From the NCBI GenBank assembly GCA_034112445.1, contig JAWUVI010000017.1, positions 62,001 to 126,000 on the forward strand: a stretch of 64,000 bases of DNA. Direction: 5' to 3'. Shown here in pieces: positions 44,743 through 53,661 of the stretch. A program made the translations under genes and the position numbers. The DNA comes from Pelagadaptatus sp034112445 (GTDB lineage Bacteria; Pseudomonadota; Gammaproteobacteria; Pseudomonadales; Cellvibrionaceae). The notes beneath the pieces are model-generated. The model was not told the DNA's origin. It searched no databases and worked only from the letters and a program-made list of their open reading frames with translations. Every line of letters starts with the position of its first letter. Position 1 is the stretch's first letter.

Positions 44743-44765
44743 TCAAGTCCTCTTCTGGGCACCAT
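44743..44765 (+). mobile_element. attR: second copy of tRNA-Leu 3' end
   Basis: Exact 23-bp copy of 42509-42531 without the rest of the tRNA. Together they bound a 2.2-kb integrated element. Confidence 0.9.
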
Positions 44766-44780
44766 ATGAAAATATAAAGA

Positions 44781-44805
44781 AGCCTGCATTGTTGCGGGCT
44801 TTTTT
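44781..44805 (+). terminator. Intrinsic terminator, probably the original tRNA-Leu terminator
   Basis: Stem AGCCTGC / GCGGGCT with a 6-nt loop followed by TTTTT, 16 bp after the attR copy of the tRNA 3' end. Before insertion it would have ended the tRNA-Leu transcript; the island now separates them by 2.2 kb. Confidence 0.85.
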
Positions 44806-44846
44806 GTGGCTGTTGTTTTATGTTGTCTATGCTGTTTTATGATTAA

Positions 44847-44897
44847 CAATGAATTCAAAAAAACAATGAATTCAAAAAAACAATGAATGTAAATCAA
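44847..44897 (+). repeat. 17-bp tandem repeat over a start codon
   Basis: CAATGAATTCAAAAAAA at 44847-44863 and 44864-44880, with a diverged third unit (CAATGAATGTAAATCAA) that holds the ATG of the AlkD-like remnant. Probably slippage at the A-run. Confidence 0.9.
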
Positions 44898-45002
44898 GTG
44901 GTAGAAGAGTTATACGCTCTAGCCAATCCCGAAAAAATCAAACTCAAAAAGAAAAAATTTGGTATCTTCGTGCCGACTAGTGATACGGTTAAGAGCCTTT
45001 AA
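44883..45002 (+). pseudogene. 5' remnant of an AlkD-like DNA alkylation repair gene
   Basis: A 39-codon frame reading MNVNQVVEELYALANPEKI, then KLKKKKFGIFVPTSDTVKSL and a stop. The first 28 residues look like the N-terminus of DNA alkylation repair (AlkD/COG4912) proteins, with the LxALANPEK...KKFGI pattern; full members have over 200 residues. The rest is absent. Assignment is from pattern alone. Confidence 0.5.
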
Positions 45003-45067
45003 GTACCGATAAATAATCCTTAAGTGAAAAAGCATGATATTCACACCAACCAAAATAAGACCACTTT

Positions 45068-46189
45068 ATGCAATGGCTTAACCATATCTGTGAAGTCGAT
45101 TCAGCCCAATGGAATAATACTTTTCCGTTTCTTCAAAAAGAGTTTTTATCAGCACTCCAAGACAATGGATCTATTGGTGGTGAGTCAGGTTGGCAGCCCC
45201 ATTACCTACAACTTAAATCGCCTAGTCTGGTGCTGCCCACGTTTATTAAAAGGCATTCATTTGGAGAATATGTTTTCGACTGGAGTTGGGCTGAAGCCTA
45301 TCAGAAACACGGATTAAATTATTATCCAAAGCTCATTGTTGCGGCTCCTTTAACCCCGGTCCCTAGTCCCAAAATTATTGGTTGTGAGACACGCATCAAC
45401 GGTCAAGAAATCAGCGATGCGTTACAAGGCCATTGCCGCGAACAGGGATTGTCAGGCGTGCATTATCTTTTTTGCAACAATGAAGAAAAGCTCTTACTGC
45501 AAGAGCATAATTGGCATTTAAGAAAGTCGGTACAGTTTCATTGGCACAACAATCAATACACGAGCTTCGAACATTTTTTAAGTACCTTTAAATCACGTAA
45601 ACGAAAAGCCATTTTAAAAGAACGCTTAAAAATTCAACAAGCCAATATCGAAATCACTAAATTGAATGGCCAGATTGTAAGCGAAGCCGACTGGCACTTT
45701 TTTTATTATTGCTACCAATCTACATATGCCAAACGGGGTAGGGAAGGTTATATCAACCTTGACGCTTTTAAGATGATGGCGGCCAGTATGGGGGATCAAA
45801 TGGTGTTGATAAAAGCCAGCCATAACGATCAACCCTTAGCTTGTGCCCTGTATTTTAAAGACCATGAGAATTTGTATGGCCGTTACTGGGGTTGCGCTCA
45901 AGAATTTCCCGGATTGCACTTTGAATTGTGTTATTACCAAGGTATAGAGTATTGCATTGAACATGGGCTTAAGCACTTTAACCCGGGTACTCAAGGTGAG
46001 CATAAAATCAGTCGCGGCTTTGAACCCAGCTTTTGTTATTCATTACACCATCTAACGCATCAGGGCTTTCATGAGGCGGTGGGAGATTTTGTGAGACAGG
46101 AGTCAAATCAGCTGGATCACTATCAAAGGCAGTGTTATGAACAATTGCCTTTTAATCAAAACCACATGCCTGAGTTAAGACTTGATTAA
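45068..46189 (+). CDS. FemAB/GNAT-like protein (COG3146 type)
   Basis: 373 residues of the peptidogalycan/FemAB-like acetyltransferase-fold family (PF04339-like): FLSALQDNGSIGGESGWQPHYLQL, FDWSWAEAYQKHGLNYYPKLIVAAPLTPVPSPKII, FLSTFKSRKRKAILKERLKI, LYGRYWGCAQEFPGLHFELCYYQGIEYCIEHGLKHFNPGTQGEHKISRGF. The family is common in proteobacteria; its substrate is unknown. The ATG at 45068 has only a weak ribosome site. It stands alone between the island edge and a small hypothetical gene. Confidence 0.88.
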   Translation: MQWLNHICEVDSAQWNNTFPFLQKEFLSALQDNGSIGGESGWQPHYLQLKSPSLVLPTFIKRHSFGEYVFDWSWAEAYQKHGLNYYPKLIVAAPLTPVPSPKIIGCETRINGQEISDALQGHCREQGLSGVHYLFCNNEEKLLLQEHNWHLRKSVQFHWHNNQYTSFEHFLSTFKSRKRKAILKERLKIQQANIEITKLNGQIVSEADWHFFYYCYQSTYAKRGREGYINLDAFKMMAASMGDQMVLIKASHNDQPLACALYFKDHENLYGRYWGCAQEFPGLHFELCYYQGIEYCIEHGLKHFNPGTQGEHKISRGFEPSFCYSLHHLTHQGFHEAVGDFVRQESNQLDHYQRQCYEQLPFNQNHMPELRLD

Positions 46190-46371
46190 GGTTTAATTTT
46201 TTTACTGACTCTGTGGCCATCTAGCTTCCATTGAAAGAAGACGTTCCTCAAAGGCATAGAGGCTAATATTTATATCAGAGTAATTACTGTAAAGTTAAAT
46301 AGCTCTGAGGTCTCAGCGTTTTTATGTTGAGATCATATTGAGACAGATCTCTAGTATTGGACTCAGCCACG

Positions 46372-46626
46372 ATGATAAAAATCACACCAGAAGACTACTC
46401 GATTTTAGAAGTCGCGATTAAGCGTACAATAGCTCGAACCGGACTCAGTTTAGATAATTACACGTCACTTGGTTTAACCGCGAAGCAGTACCGCTGGGAC
46501 TTATTAGAAAAAACAGGGCTCAAAATAGGTGACGGAATAAAGGTTAACGGTGATGTGAATATTTATGCCTATGCTAATAAAACCCATTTAGATACCGCTC
46601 TACGTCGAATCACTAAGACTAAGTAG
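46372..46626 (+). CDS. Small hypothetical protein
   Basis: 84 residues from the ATG at 46372 (TTG at 46357 is also in frame). Not recognised. The sequence is soluble and charged: KITPEDYSILEVAIKRTIARTGL, LTAKQYRWDLLEKTGLKIGDGIKVNGDVNIYAYANKTHLDTALRRI. No ribosome site stands out. The steady amino acid pattern suggests a real gene but support is limited. Confidence 0.6.
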   Translation: MIKITPEDYSILEVAIKRTIARTGLSLDNYTSLGLTAKQYRWDLLEKTGLKIGDGIKVNGDVNIYAYANKTHLDTALRRITKTK

Positions 46627-46706
46627 ATTTAGTTGTGATTTCCTCCGAGCGTTAGTCGACGCTATGCACGCTCGTTGTATCAACTAGTGCGGCAATTTTA
46701 GTTTTC

Positions 46707-46727
46707 ATACCAATATCTCATTGGTAT
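46707..46727. promoter_or_regulatory. Inverted repeat upstream of the hybrid kinase
   Basis: Perfect 8-bp arms ATACCAAT / ATTGGTAT with a 5-nt centre, 170 bp before the kinase start and 80 bp after the small gene. It could be an operator or a weak hairpin. The rest of 46627-46897 holds another imperfect stem (GAGCGT...ACGCTC, near 46645-46671) and no gene. Confidence 0.45.
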
Positions 46728-46897
46728 CTACGCCCTACCTACTAAAGATTTACTGCTATATTTATTTGACATCCTTTTAGCCGTTTAAAACAGTATGAAA
46801 TACGACTTTTCAAACATTTATAGTCTTGTGATTGGGCTGCCTGTTATCAATAAGTTTGCCGCCGACGTGACTCTCAATAATATTTCATCTGAATATT

Positions 46898-49800
46898 ATG
46901 AGTAACACCACAGCCTCTTCTCGTAAAGGGTCTTTGCGTAACCAGCTGGTTGCTTGGCTGCTGTTAACCTCGTTAGTGCCACTTCTTATAGTCTCTGTAC
47001 TTAGTTATCAATTGGCTAGCGATAGCTTGCACAAACTCGCATTAGAAAAAATCGAAACAACGGCAGTTGATTATGTGGCTTTTATTGAAAATTGGTTTGA
47101 CTATCGCATTATGGATGTTGAGCGAATGTCGAAGAGTCCAGTATCTTCGATGCTATTAACCTCACTTAACGAAGGTGTAAGTGATAGCGGTCTGCCAATA
47201 GCGAATTATGTTAAGAGTGTTGATTGGGAGTATCGAGCAGGATATTTGCGCGATTTTTTTTCAAATCAAATGTCTTCTTACGATTTTATCTATGATCTAT
47301 TCTTGATCGATGAACACGGTGAAATACTGTTTACCTTGGCTAAAGAGTCGGACTTAGGGACCAACCTTTATAAGGGCGAATATGCAAACACCTTATTTGC
47401 TAAAACCGCTCGTCATTCATTTATATCAGAAAAAACCGCATTCTCTGACTTTGAATTTTATGCGGCATCCAATGACCTGCTAAGTGCATTCTTTTGCACT
47501 CCGATATTCTCCGACACAGGAGAAAAAATTGGCGTTTTCGCTATGCAGGTCCGGTTAGACAGAGTTCAAAGTTATTTGCAAAAAAACCAGTCAAAAAGTG
47601 AGTCCCACTATGTGGTTGGGACGGACGGTTTGATGCGCACAGCGGTAAATAATGAACAGGACGACGTACTTGTAAAGCAGATTAGTACGCCAATATTTCA
47701 TGAATGGTTGTCGTCGAATAAGGGGCTAAAACAGTCGGACGATTTTAATGGTGAAACCAAAGTTGGGTATTTAGGACCTGATGGGTATTCTGTTATTGGA
47801 ATATCCAAACCAATTACCGTAGCCGATGTTGAGTGGTTATTGGTAAACGAAATTGATGAAAGTGCGGTGCTGGCCCCAGCAAAACAGCTGGCATTTACCG
47901 TTGCTGTCATTTTTTTATTGATCAGCGGCTTGATTGTTTTTTTTGCTTTTCGCTTGTCATACCGACTGACGCAGCCCTTGTCTCAATTAGCCGATGCTAG
48001 CCGAGCCGTGGCACAGGGTAAGCAAAACCAGCAAGTAACAGTAAAGGCCAATAATGAAGTTGGCCATTTGGCAGATACGTTTAATGACATGTTACTAGCT
48101 CGGCAAAAATTTGAGCAAATACTTAAAGATAATCACGCGCAGTTAGAGTTGGTTATTCGTGGGGCAGCGATAGGAACTTGGGACTGGAATATCATCACTA
48201 ATGGCATTGTTTTTAATGAGCGCTGGGCAGAAATGCTCGGTTATACGTTAGAGAGCTTGTCGCCAGTGTCGCTTGATACCTGGAATCGTCTTTCACATCC
48301 TGAAGATTTAATGGCGTCTGATACTCAGCTTGAAGAATATTTAAGTGGTAAACGACAAAACTACGAAGCTGAAGTTCGTATGAAACACCGTTTGGGTCAT
48401 TGGGTGTGGATTCTGGATGCGGGGAAAGTAGTAGAGCGCGATGCCAATGGTAAACCTACCCGGATGATTGGTACTCATTTAGATATTACCGAGCGTAAGC
48501 AGACGGAGCTCGATCTGTTAACGGCTAAAGAACAAGCTGAAGCGGGAGCGAAATCGAAAAGTGAATTTCTGGCCAGTATGAGCCATGAAATTCGTACGCC
48601 CATGAACGGCATATTAGGCATGTTGGGTTTATTGTCTCGAGGCCGTTTAGATTCGACCCAAGAGCATCAGGTACGTTTGGCGACAACCAGCGCACAATCC
48701 TTACTGACACTAATTAATGACATACTCGATTTTTCTAAAATCGAAGCCGGTAAGTTAGACATTGAGGTTATTGATTTTGACCTGGTTGAAATGCTGGGTG
48801 ACTTTGCCGAATTTGAAGCGCAAAAAGCTCAGGAAAAAGGCGTCGAGTTTATTCTGGATTTAACCGGCATTAATCAGTCGATGGCACGGGGAGATCCTGG
48901 CCGAGTAAGACAAATTCTATCTAATTTAACCGGTAATGCGATTAAATTCACTCAGGCTGGTGAGGTGATAATCCGTGCCAGAGTCCAAGATGCAGGTACC
49001 GGTTTGCTGTTTTCGTGTGACATTCAAGATACCGGTATTGGCATCGCGGTCGAAAAACAAAAACGTGTTTTTGACTCGTTTGATCAGGTCGATGCTTCAA
49101 CGACTCGAAAATATGGTGGGACTGGTCTTGGTTTGGCCATCGCTAAGCAATTGTGTGAGTTAATGGACGGCGAACTAACCGTAACAAGCGAGGAGGGAGT
49201 AGGATCTTGTTTCAGTTTTACCCTTCGTTTACAAAAGAGCGCCCAGTCTAAACTGGTTATTCCGAAAACGGATATTGCCGGAGTTCCTTTTTTGGTTGTT
49301 GATGACAATGCAATGCATCAGTCAGTCTTATCTCACCAATTGGAAAGTTGGGGTGCTGAAGTCGTCGTAGCTGGTTCAGGTGCTCAGGCAATGGATGTTT
49401 TGGCTCAGCGCCAACAATCAAACAAACCAGCTTTTAAAGCCGCGTTTATAGATATGGAAATGCCGATTATGGACGGTGAAAGCCTAGGCAGGTCCATAAG
49501 GAAAGACGAGCAGCATTCGTGCATGGCTTTGATTCTGATGACATCTATAGCTAAGCGGGTTGATTTACAGAAACTGCTGACTATCGGTTTTAATACCTGT
49601 TTTCCAAAACCTGCCACCTTATCTGATTTATCAGGCGCTCTTGAGCTTGTTATGCAGTCTCAAAATAAGACTGCAGCTATCGAAAATGTATCTACTCCAG
49701 AGTCAACAGCGTTTCAGGTTAACCTCTATGAGTGGCCGACTGATACTCGGGTCTTGGTGGTGGAAGATAATTACATCAATCAAGTGGTAGTACAGGGTGT

Positions 49801-50533
49801 ATTTGAAGATTTTGGTTTGCAATGTGACTTAGCCAGCAACGGGCTTGAGGCGTTATCGATCATGCAACAAGCGGGCACAGACTTACCTTATAAAATTGTA
49901 TTTATGGATTGCCAGATGCCTGAAATGGACGGTTACGAAACCACCGAAGCTATTCGCCAAGGGCGTGCGGGTGAACATAATATTTCAGTGCCTATAGTGG
50001 CTATGACCGCCAATGCAATGAAAGGAGACAGGGAAAAATGTTTAGCCTCAGGTATGGATGATTATTTAAGTAAGCCAATAAACCCTGATGCAATTGAGGA
50101 GCAATTAGTTCATTGGTTGTTACCGCAAAGAAAAGCTCACAGCAAAGATCTATCGACACCTGAAGTTTCGGCTAGGCCTATGCCTGATGTTATTGTCTGG
50201 GATAAGGATAAAGCGTTAAATCGAGTTAAAAATAAGTCAGAACGCCTGCTTATCTTAGTTAAGATGGCGTTAACGAACATCCCTGAGATGCTGTTGAAAT
50301 TGGAAGTCGACTTAACTGATTTAAACTACGAGGGCATTGCCTATTTTGCCCACAGTATTAAAGGTGTGGCCGGCAACTTGAGCGCTGAACAGTTGATGCA
50401 AATAGCGGCTGAATTAGAGGAGGCGGCCAAGCTACCTGATCAGGATATGGTGCTCTCTGGGGCAGAACAATTAAAACAAAGTTTTGAAACCTTAGCCATT
50501 GAGTTTGAGGGTTTCAGTAAAGAGTATTCTTAA
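46898..50533 (+). CDS. Hybrid sensor histidine kinase with two receivers and Hpt
   Basis: 1211 residues. TM1 about 17-37, a periplasmic Cache-like sensor to about 325, TM2 about 330-352, HAMP, a PAS domain (GAAIGTWDWNIITNGIVFNERW ... GTHLDITERKQ), HisKA with H563 (MSHEIRTPMNGILGM), ATPase domain (NLTGNAIKFTQ, DTGIGI, GTGLGLAIAK), receiver 1 with D852 (AFIDMEMPIMDG), receiver 2 with D1004 (VFMDCQMPEMDG) and an Hpt domain with H1152 (YFAHSIKGVAGNLSAE). All phosphorelay residues are intact. The output regulator is not encoded nearby. The architecture resembles BarA-type kinases, with an added PAS and second receiver. Confidence 0.94.
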   Translation: MSNTTASSRKGSLRNQLVAWLLLTSLVPLLIVSVLSYQLASDSLHKLALEKIETTAVDYVAFIENWFDYRIMDVERMSKSPVSSMLLTSLNEGVSDSGLPIANYVKSVDWEYRAGYLRDFFSNQMSSYDFIYDLFLIDEHGEILFTLAKESDLGTNLYKGEYANTLFAKTARHSFISEKTAFSDFEFYAASNDLLSAFFCTPIFSDTGEKIGVFAMQVRLDRVQSYLQKNQSKSESHYVVGTDGLMRTAVNNEQDDVLVKQISTPIFHEWLSSNKGLKQSDDFNGETKVGYLGPDGYSVIGISKPITVADVEWLLVNEIDESAVLAPAKQLAFTVAVIFLLISGLIVFFAFRLSYRLTQPLSQLADASRAVAQGKQNQQVTVKANNEVGHLADTFNDMLLARQKFEQILKDNHAQLELVIRGAAIGTWDWNIITNGIVFNERWAEMLGYTLESLSPVSLDTWNRLSHPEDLMASDTQLEEYLSGKRQNYEAEVRMKHRLGHWVWILDAGKVVERDANGKPTRMIGTHLDITERKQTELDLLTAKEQAEAGAKSKSEFLASMSHEIRTPMNGILGMLGLLSRGRLDSTQEHQVRLATTSAQSLLTLINDILDFSKIEAGKLDIEVIDFDLVEMLGDFAEFEAQKAQEKGVEFILDLTGINQSMARGDPGRVRQILSNLTGNAIKFTQAGEVIIRARVQDAGTGLLFSCDIQDTGIGIAVEKQKRVFDSFDQVDASTTRKYGGTGLGLAIAKQLCELMDGELTVTSEEGVGSCFSFTLRLQKSAQSKLVIPKTDIAGVPFLVVDDNAMHQSVLSHQLESWGAEVVVAGSGAQAMDVLAQRQQSNKPAFKAAFIDMEMPIMDGESLGRSIRKDEQHSCMALILMTSIAKRVDLQKLLTIGFNTCFPKPATLSDLSGALELVMQSQNKTAAIENVSTPESTAFQVNLYEWPTDTRVLVVEDNYINQVVVQGVFEDFGLQCDLASNGLEALSIMQQAGTDLPYKIVFMDCQMPEMDGYETTEAIRQGRAGEHNISVPIVAMTANAMKGDREKCLASGMDDYLSKPINPDAIEEQLVHWLLPQRKAHSKDLSTPEVSARPMPDVIVWDKDKALNRVKNKSERLLILVKMALTNIPEMLLKLEVDLTDLNYEGIAYFAHSIKGVAGNLSAEQLMQIAAELEEAAKLPDQDMVLSGAEQLKQSFETLAIEFEGFSKEYS

Positions 50534-50657
50534 CAGTACTTATATTTTAAACAGCGAATAGAGTTTTACTGTGAATGTTCTTCACTTCGAGTTGACGCTT
50601 TGTCGAGAAACGGCCATCAACAGGCACAACATATAGAGACCTTGTAAGAGAGGGGGC

Positions 50658-50802
50658 ATGAAATATATAACGAAAGTAATATCGGCTATCACAATGTTGT
50701 GCCTTAATGCTCATCAATAATACTGATTGGATAGGCTTCGGTCCCTATTTCCATGAGGCCCTTGACAGTTTCAATCATGCACCCCTAAAAAATCGAAGAT
50801 AA
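50658..50802 (+). other. Possible decayed small gene upstream of the SDR
   Basis: A strong ribosome site (AGAGGGGG) precedes a 20-codon frame MKYITKVISAITMLCLNAHQ that looks like a signal peptide and then stops at 50718. The next frame continues from 50707 as MLINNTDWIGFGPYFHEALD and on to a stop at 50800-50802. This may be a deleted or frameshifted secreted-protein gene; it may also be chance. Confidence 0.3.
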
Positions 50803-50805
50803 TGT

Positions 50806-51606
50806 ATGAAGGTTGTTTTAATTACCGGCGCTTCTTCTGGATTTGGTAAAAGCATAGCCGTGCATTTAGCCTCGTTAGGTCACACCGTTTTTGGTACCAG
50901 TCGCTCACAAAAAGAGTCTTTCGCTGGTGTCACCATGTTGCCATTGGATGTAACTGATGACGAGTCGGTACATGAATTGGTAAAGCAGGTTATCGCTCAA
51001 GCAGGCAAGATCGATGTACTGATTAACAACGCTGGTGTTGGTCTGTGTGGTTCTATTGAAGATACGTCTATAGAAGAGGCACGTTGGCAAATGGAAACCA
51101 ATTTCTTCGGGCCTGTGCGCATGGTAAAAGCGGTGCTACCACACATGCGTGAGCAAGGCGCTGGCCGTATTATAAAAATTGGTTCTTTAGCCGGGCAGTT
51201 AGCATTACCTTATCAACCGTTTTATTCCACCAGTAAATTTGCGATAGCCGGTTTTAATGAGGTTCTTAGATTAGAACTGGCAGGCAGTGGCATCGATTCA
51301 ACGATGATAGAACCAGGTGATTTTGCCACAGGGTTTACGGCCGCCAGAGTGTTTAGTGAACAAGCCAAAAGTGGTTTGCATGCAGAGCAGTTAGAAAGGG
51401 TTGTGGGTATTTATGAGCGGGATGAAATAGGCGGTGCGTCACCGCAGTTATTGGCCAAGCTTTGTGCACGCATCATTGAGTCAAAAAAAGTACAGCCTCG
51501 TTATAGTGTTGGCCGTATGGATCAACGGTTTGGGCTATTGCTAAAACGCTGGATTCCGCACAGCTGGATGGAAAAACTTATGCTGTATATATATCAAATA
51601 AAATAA
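50806..51606 (+). CDS. Short-chain dehydrogenase/reductase
   Basis: 266 residues. Cofactor motif LITGASSGFGKSIAVHLASLGHTVFGTSRS, then LINNAGVGLCG, KIGSLAGQ and the catalytic YSTSK. The Thr-Ser-Arg-Ser after strand 2 suggests NADP preference. Substrate unknown; the classical SDR type with an extended C-terminus (RYSVGRMDQRFGLLLKRWIP) often acts on steroid- or retinol-like molecules. It converges on the GST gene, with a 13-bp overlap of the 3' ends. Confidence 0.88.
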   Translation: MKVVLITGASSGFGKSIAVHLASLGHTVFGTSRSQKESFAGVTMLPLDVTDDESVHELVKQVIAQAGKIDVLINNAGVGLCGSIEDTSIEEARWQMETNFFGPVRMVKAVLPHMREQGAGRIIKIGSLAGQLALPYQPFYSTSKFAIAGFNEVLRLELAGSGIDSTMIEPGDFATGFTAARVFSEQAKSGLHAEQLERVVGIYERDEIGGASPQLLAKLCARIIESKKVQPRYSVGRMDQRFGLLLKRWIPHSWMEKLMLYIYQIK

Positions 51607-52787
51607 CTGTCCGAATTAGGTTGGAGATTTATTGGTGCTACATCCGTAATCAATTTACGCTCCTGATCTTCTAATGAATTCCAGCGTGACACGAGTTCAC
51701 GCCAGCTGGCTACCTGAAATGATTTGGCTACGGACCGAAAAGGTTTGCCGTCTACTTCACCATCGTATAGCGCTTCATTGTGATCAAAAGCTTGCTCATT
51801 AAATAAACGCTGGCCTTGCTTATAGTGTTTCTCATAAGCGTTTTCATTTTGTTGCATTAGCGGAATAAATACTCGCTGGATTTCGTCCAGTAACGGTTTA
51901 ATGGATGTGTCTAAAACAAGCTTATGGTCTTCGGGTTGTGGAAATTTTCCTGCTCGAATATTGACTAGCCATTGATACGTGCTGGGAGCATTTTGTTGAA
52001 TGTAATTTGCCGCGCAGGGATCAGCTAGGTTCATAGCCAGTTGACCATAAATACTGGCGTCGGCCAAAGTAAATCGTCCTCCCAATAAATAATCTCTCTG
52101 AGATAGTATGCTTTCAAGAGCGCTTAGTAATCGATCGAAAGCGTCTTCAAGCAGGCTGTGGGTTTCAGGGAATCCTTCTCTTACGGGAGGTTGCAGAGAA
52201 GGGGGTAAATCATTGATAGTAAAACCATCCGGCGCACTGCTAAATAAATAGGGTAGACGCCTTACCTGGCGAGGTGGGAACTGTTTTTCTATCTCACCAG
52301 TCAATGGCCCCAATAGCTTTTTAAATTCTGCCGCAAGCCGTTTGCCTGCTGTATTGGTTTTTGCCGATTTTTTCCAGCGCATGTGATGCGCCATGTACAA
52401 GCCAAAATCATCAGCGTATTCATCAATTAAGGCGACGACAAATTCTATTGAGTGATCGGTGAAGGTGGCGAGTTTAAGATTTTTTGCGGCCTGAGATTTA
52501 TCCAGCCAATGGGCGAATGCGGTCGAGTCGTAATAGGCATTGTTCTTGTCGTCAAACATAAATGGCACTAGAGGTAATTCATCCAGAGCACTCATTATTG
52601 GCCAAGTGATTTTTGTCCAGCCTTTGGTTAATGCTTTAACTCTTAGCTGCGAGGCTAAGGCTTTAAAAAATCCACCGTCTTGCGGCTGGTAAACAATTGG
52701 GATATTACAATAGCGCAGACAGGACTCAGTTTTTAAATAGAAAGGCGAGAGCTCAGAGCCCCAGAGAGTATAATACGGTTTTTTCAT
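51594..52787 (-). CDS. Glutathione S-transferase family protein, long form
   Basis: 397 residues. An N-terminal thioredoxin-like GST domain (LWGSELSPFYLKTESCLRYCNIPIVYQP ... LPLVPFMFDDKNNAYYDSTAFAHWLD) and a helical C-terminal domain with LEDAFDRLLSALESILSQRDYLLGGRFTLADASIYGQLAMNL. It then runs on for about 120 residues beyond a normal GST. Reaction unknown. GGAG precedes the ATG. Its 3' end overlaps the SDR gene on the other strand. Confidence 0.82.
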   Translation of the reverse strand: MKKPYYTLWGSELSPFYLKTESCLRYCNIPIVYQPQDGGFFKALASQLRVKALTKGWTKITWPIMSALDELPLVPFMFDDKNNAYYDSTAFAHWLDKSQAAKNLKLATFTDHSIEFVVALIDEYADDFGLYMAHHMRWKKSAKTNTAGKRLAAEFKKLLGPLTGEIEKQFPPRQVRRLPYLFSSAPDGFTINDLPPSLQPPVREGFPETHSLLEDAFDRLLSALESILSQRDYLLGGRFTLADASIYGQLAMNLADPCAANYIQQNAPSTYQWLVNIRAGKFPQPEDHKLVLDTSIKPLLDEIQRVFIPLMQQNENAYEKHYKQGQRLFNEQAFDHNEALYDGEVDGKPFRSVAKSFQVASWRELVSRWNSLEDQERKLITDVAPINLQPNSDSYFI

Positions 52788-52857
52788 GGGGCTCCAAAAT
52801 CCGAAGGGTATCAGGTTATTATGTTCTAAATTGACCTTCTATTATGCAGGCGGGTCT

Positions 52858-53661
52858 TTAGTGAGGGACGTCCTTCGATCCAGCAGCGGCAACTTGGCCA
52901 CCATCAAGAACGAGCGTATTACCTGTCATCCACGCAGTGGCGCGCGACGATAAGTAAATCGCAGCGCCAGCGGCATCTTTTGCGTCACCCATGCGGCCTC
53001 GCGGTAAGTTAGACGTTAGCTTGTCATGCAGAGCTTTGTCATTAGCCATAAACGCGGTCATATTGCTTGGAAAAAATCCCGGAGCAATAGCATTCACATT
53101 GATGTTGTCTGGAGCCAAGTCAGAAGATAAATGCTTGGTTAAATGAATGACCGCCGCTTTACTAGAGCTATACGAATAAGTTTCCATGCCAGGATTGGTG
53201 AGTCCATTAACGGAAGCAATGTTAATGACTCGAGCAGGGTTCTCCTGAGTAGCGGCACTCTTTAATGCCGGCAATAATTGCTGAGTTAAAAAGAACAATG
53301 ACTTAACGTTTAAATCCATGACCTTATCCCAGTTTGCCTCAGTAAAGTCTTCGATTTTAGCGCCCCAAGAAGCGCCGGCATTGTTAATTAAAATATCAAT
53401 TTTGCCTTCACGTTTTTTAATTTCATCTGCAAACGCTAGCACGCCTTCGTGACTCGATAGATCAGAGCGAATAGCAATGCATTCGCCAAGGGCGCCTAAT
53501 GTTTCTTGCGCGGCTTTCAGTTCGGCTTCTTTGCGGGCAGTAATGTAAACCTTGGCACCGTTTTCAAGTAGGCCTTGAGCCATCATGGCACCAATGCCGC
53601 GAGAACCACCGGTAATGACCGCTATTTTTCCGGCTACATCAAATAAATTTTTCATGGGCAT
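52858..53661 (-). CDS. SDR oxidoreductase, RhlG-like
   Basis: About 267 residues. NADPH motif ITGGSRGIGAMMAQGLLENGAKVYITARK, ILINNAGASWGAKIEDF, INIASVNGL, catalytic YSYSSSK, and NVNAIAPGFFPSNMTAF. The sequence pattern is close to Pseudomonas RhlG, a beta-ketoacyl reductase. Three starts are possible (GTG 53667, ATG 53661, ATG 53655). A 13-bp palindrome lies 65 bp upstream (53726-53738). Confidence 0.88.
   Translation of the reverse strand: MPMKNLFDVAGKIAVITGGSRGIGAMMAQGLLENGAKVYITARKEAELKAAQETLGALGECIAIRSDLSSHEGVLAFADEIKKREGKIDILINNAGASWGAKIEDFTEANWDKVMDLNVKSLFFLTQQLLPALKSAATQENPARVINIASVNGLTNPGMETYSYSSSKAAVIHLTKHLSSDLAPDNINVNAIAPGFFPSNMTAFMANDKALHDKLTSNLPRGRMGDAKDAAGAAIYLSSRATAWMTGNTLVLDGGQVAAAGSKDVPH

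Noticed and set aside
45024..45317. A 97-codon frame at the start of the FemAB/GNAT-like gene
   Set aside because: It overlaps the conserved N-terminus of that gene in another frame and has no recognisable content.
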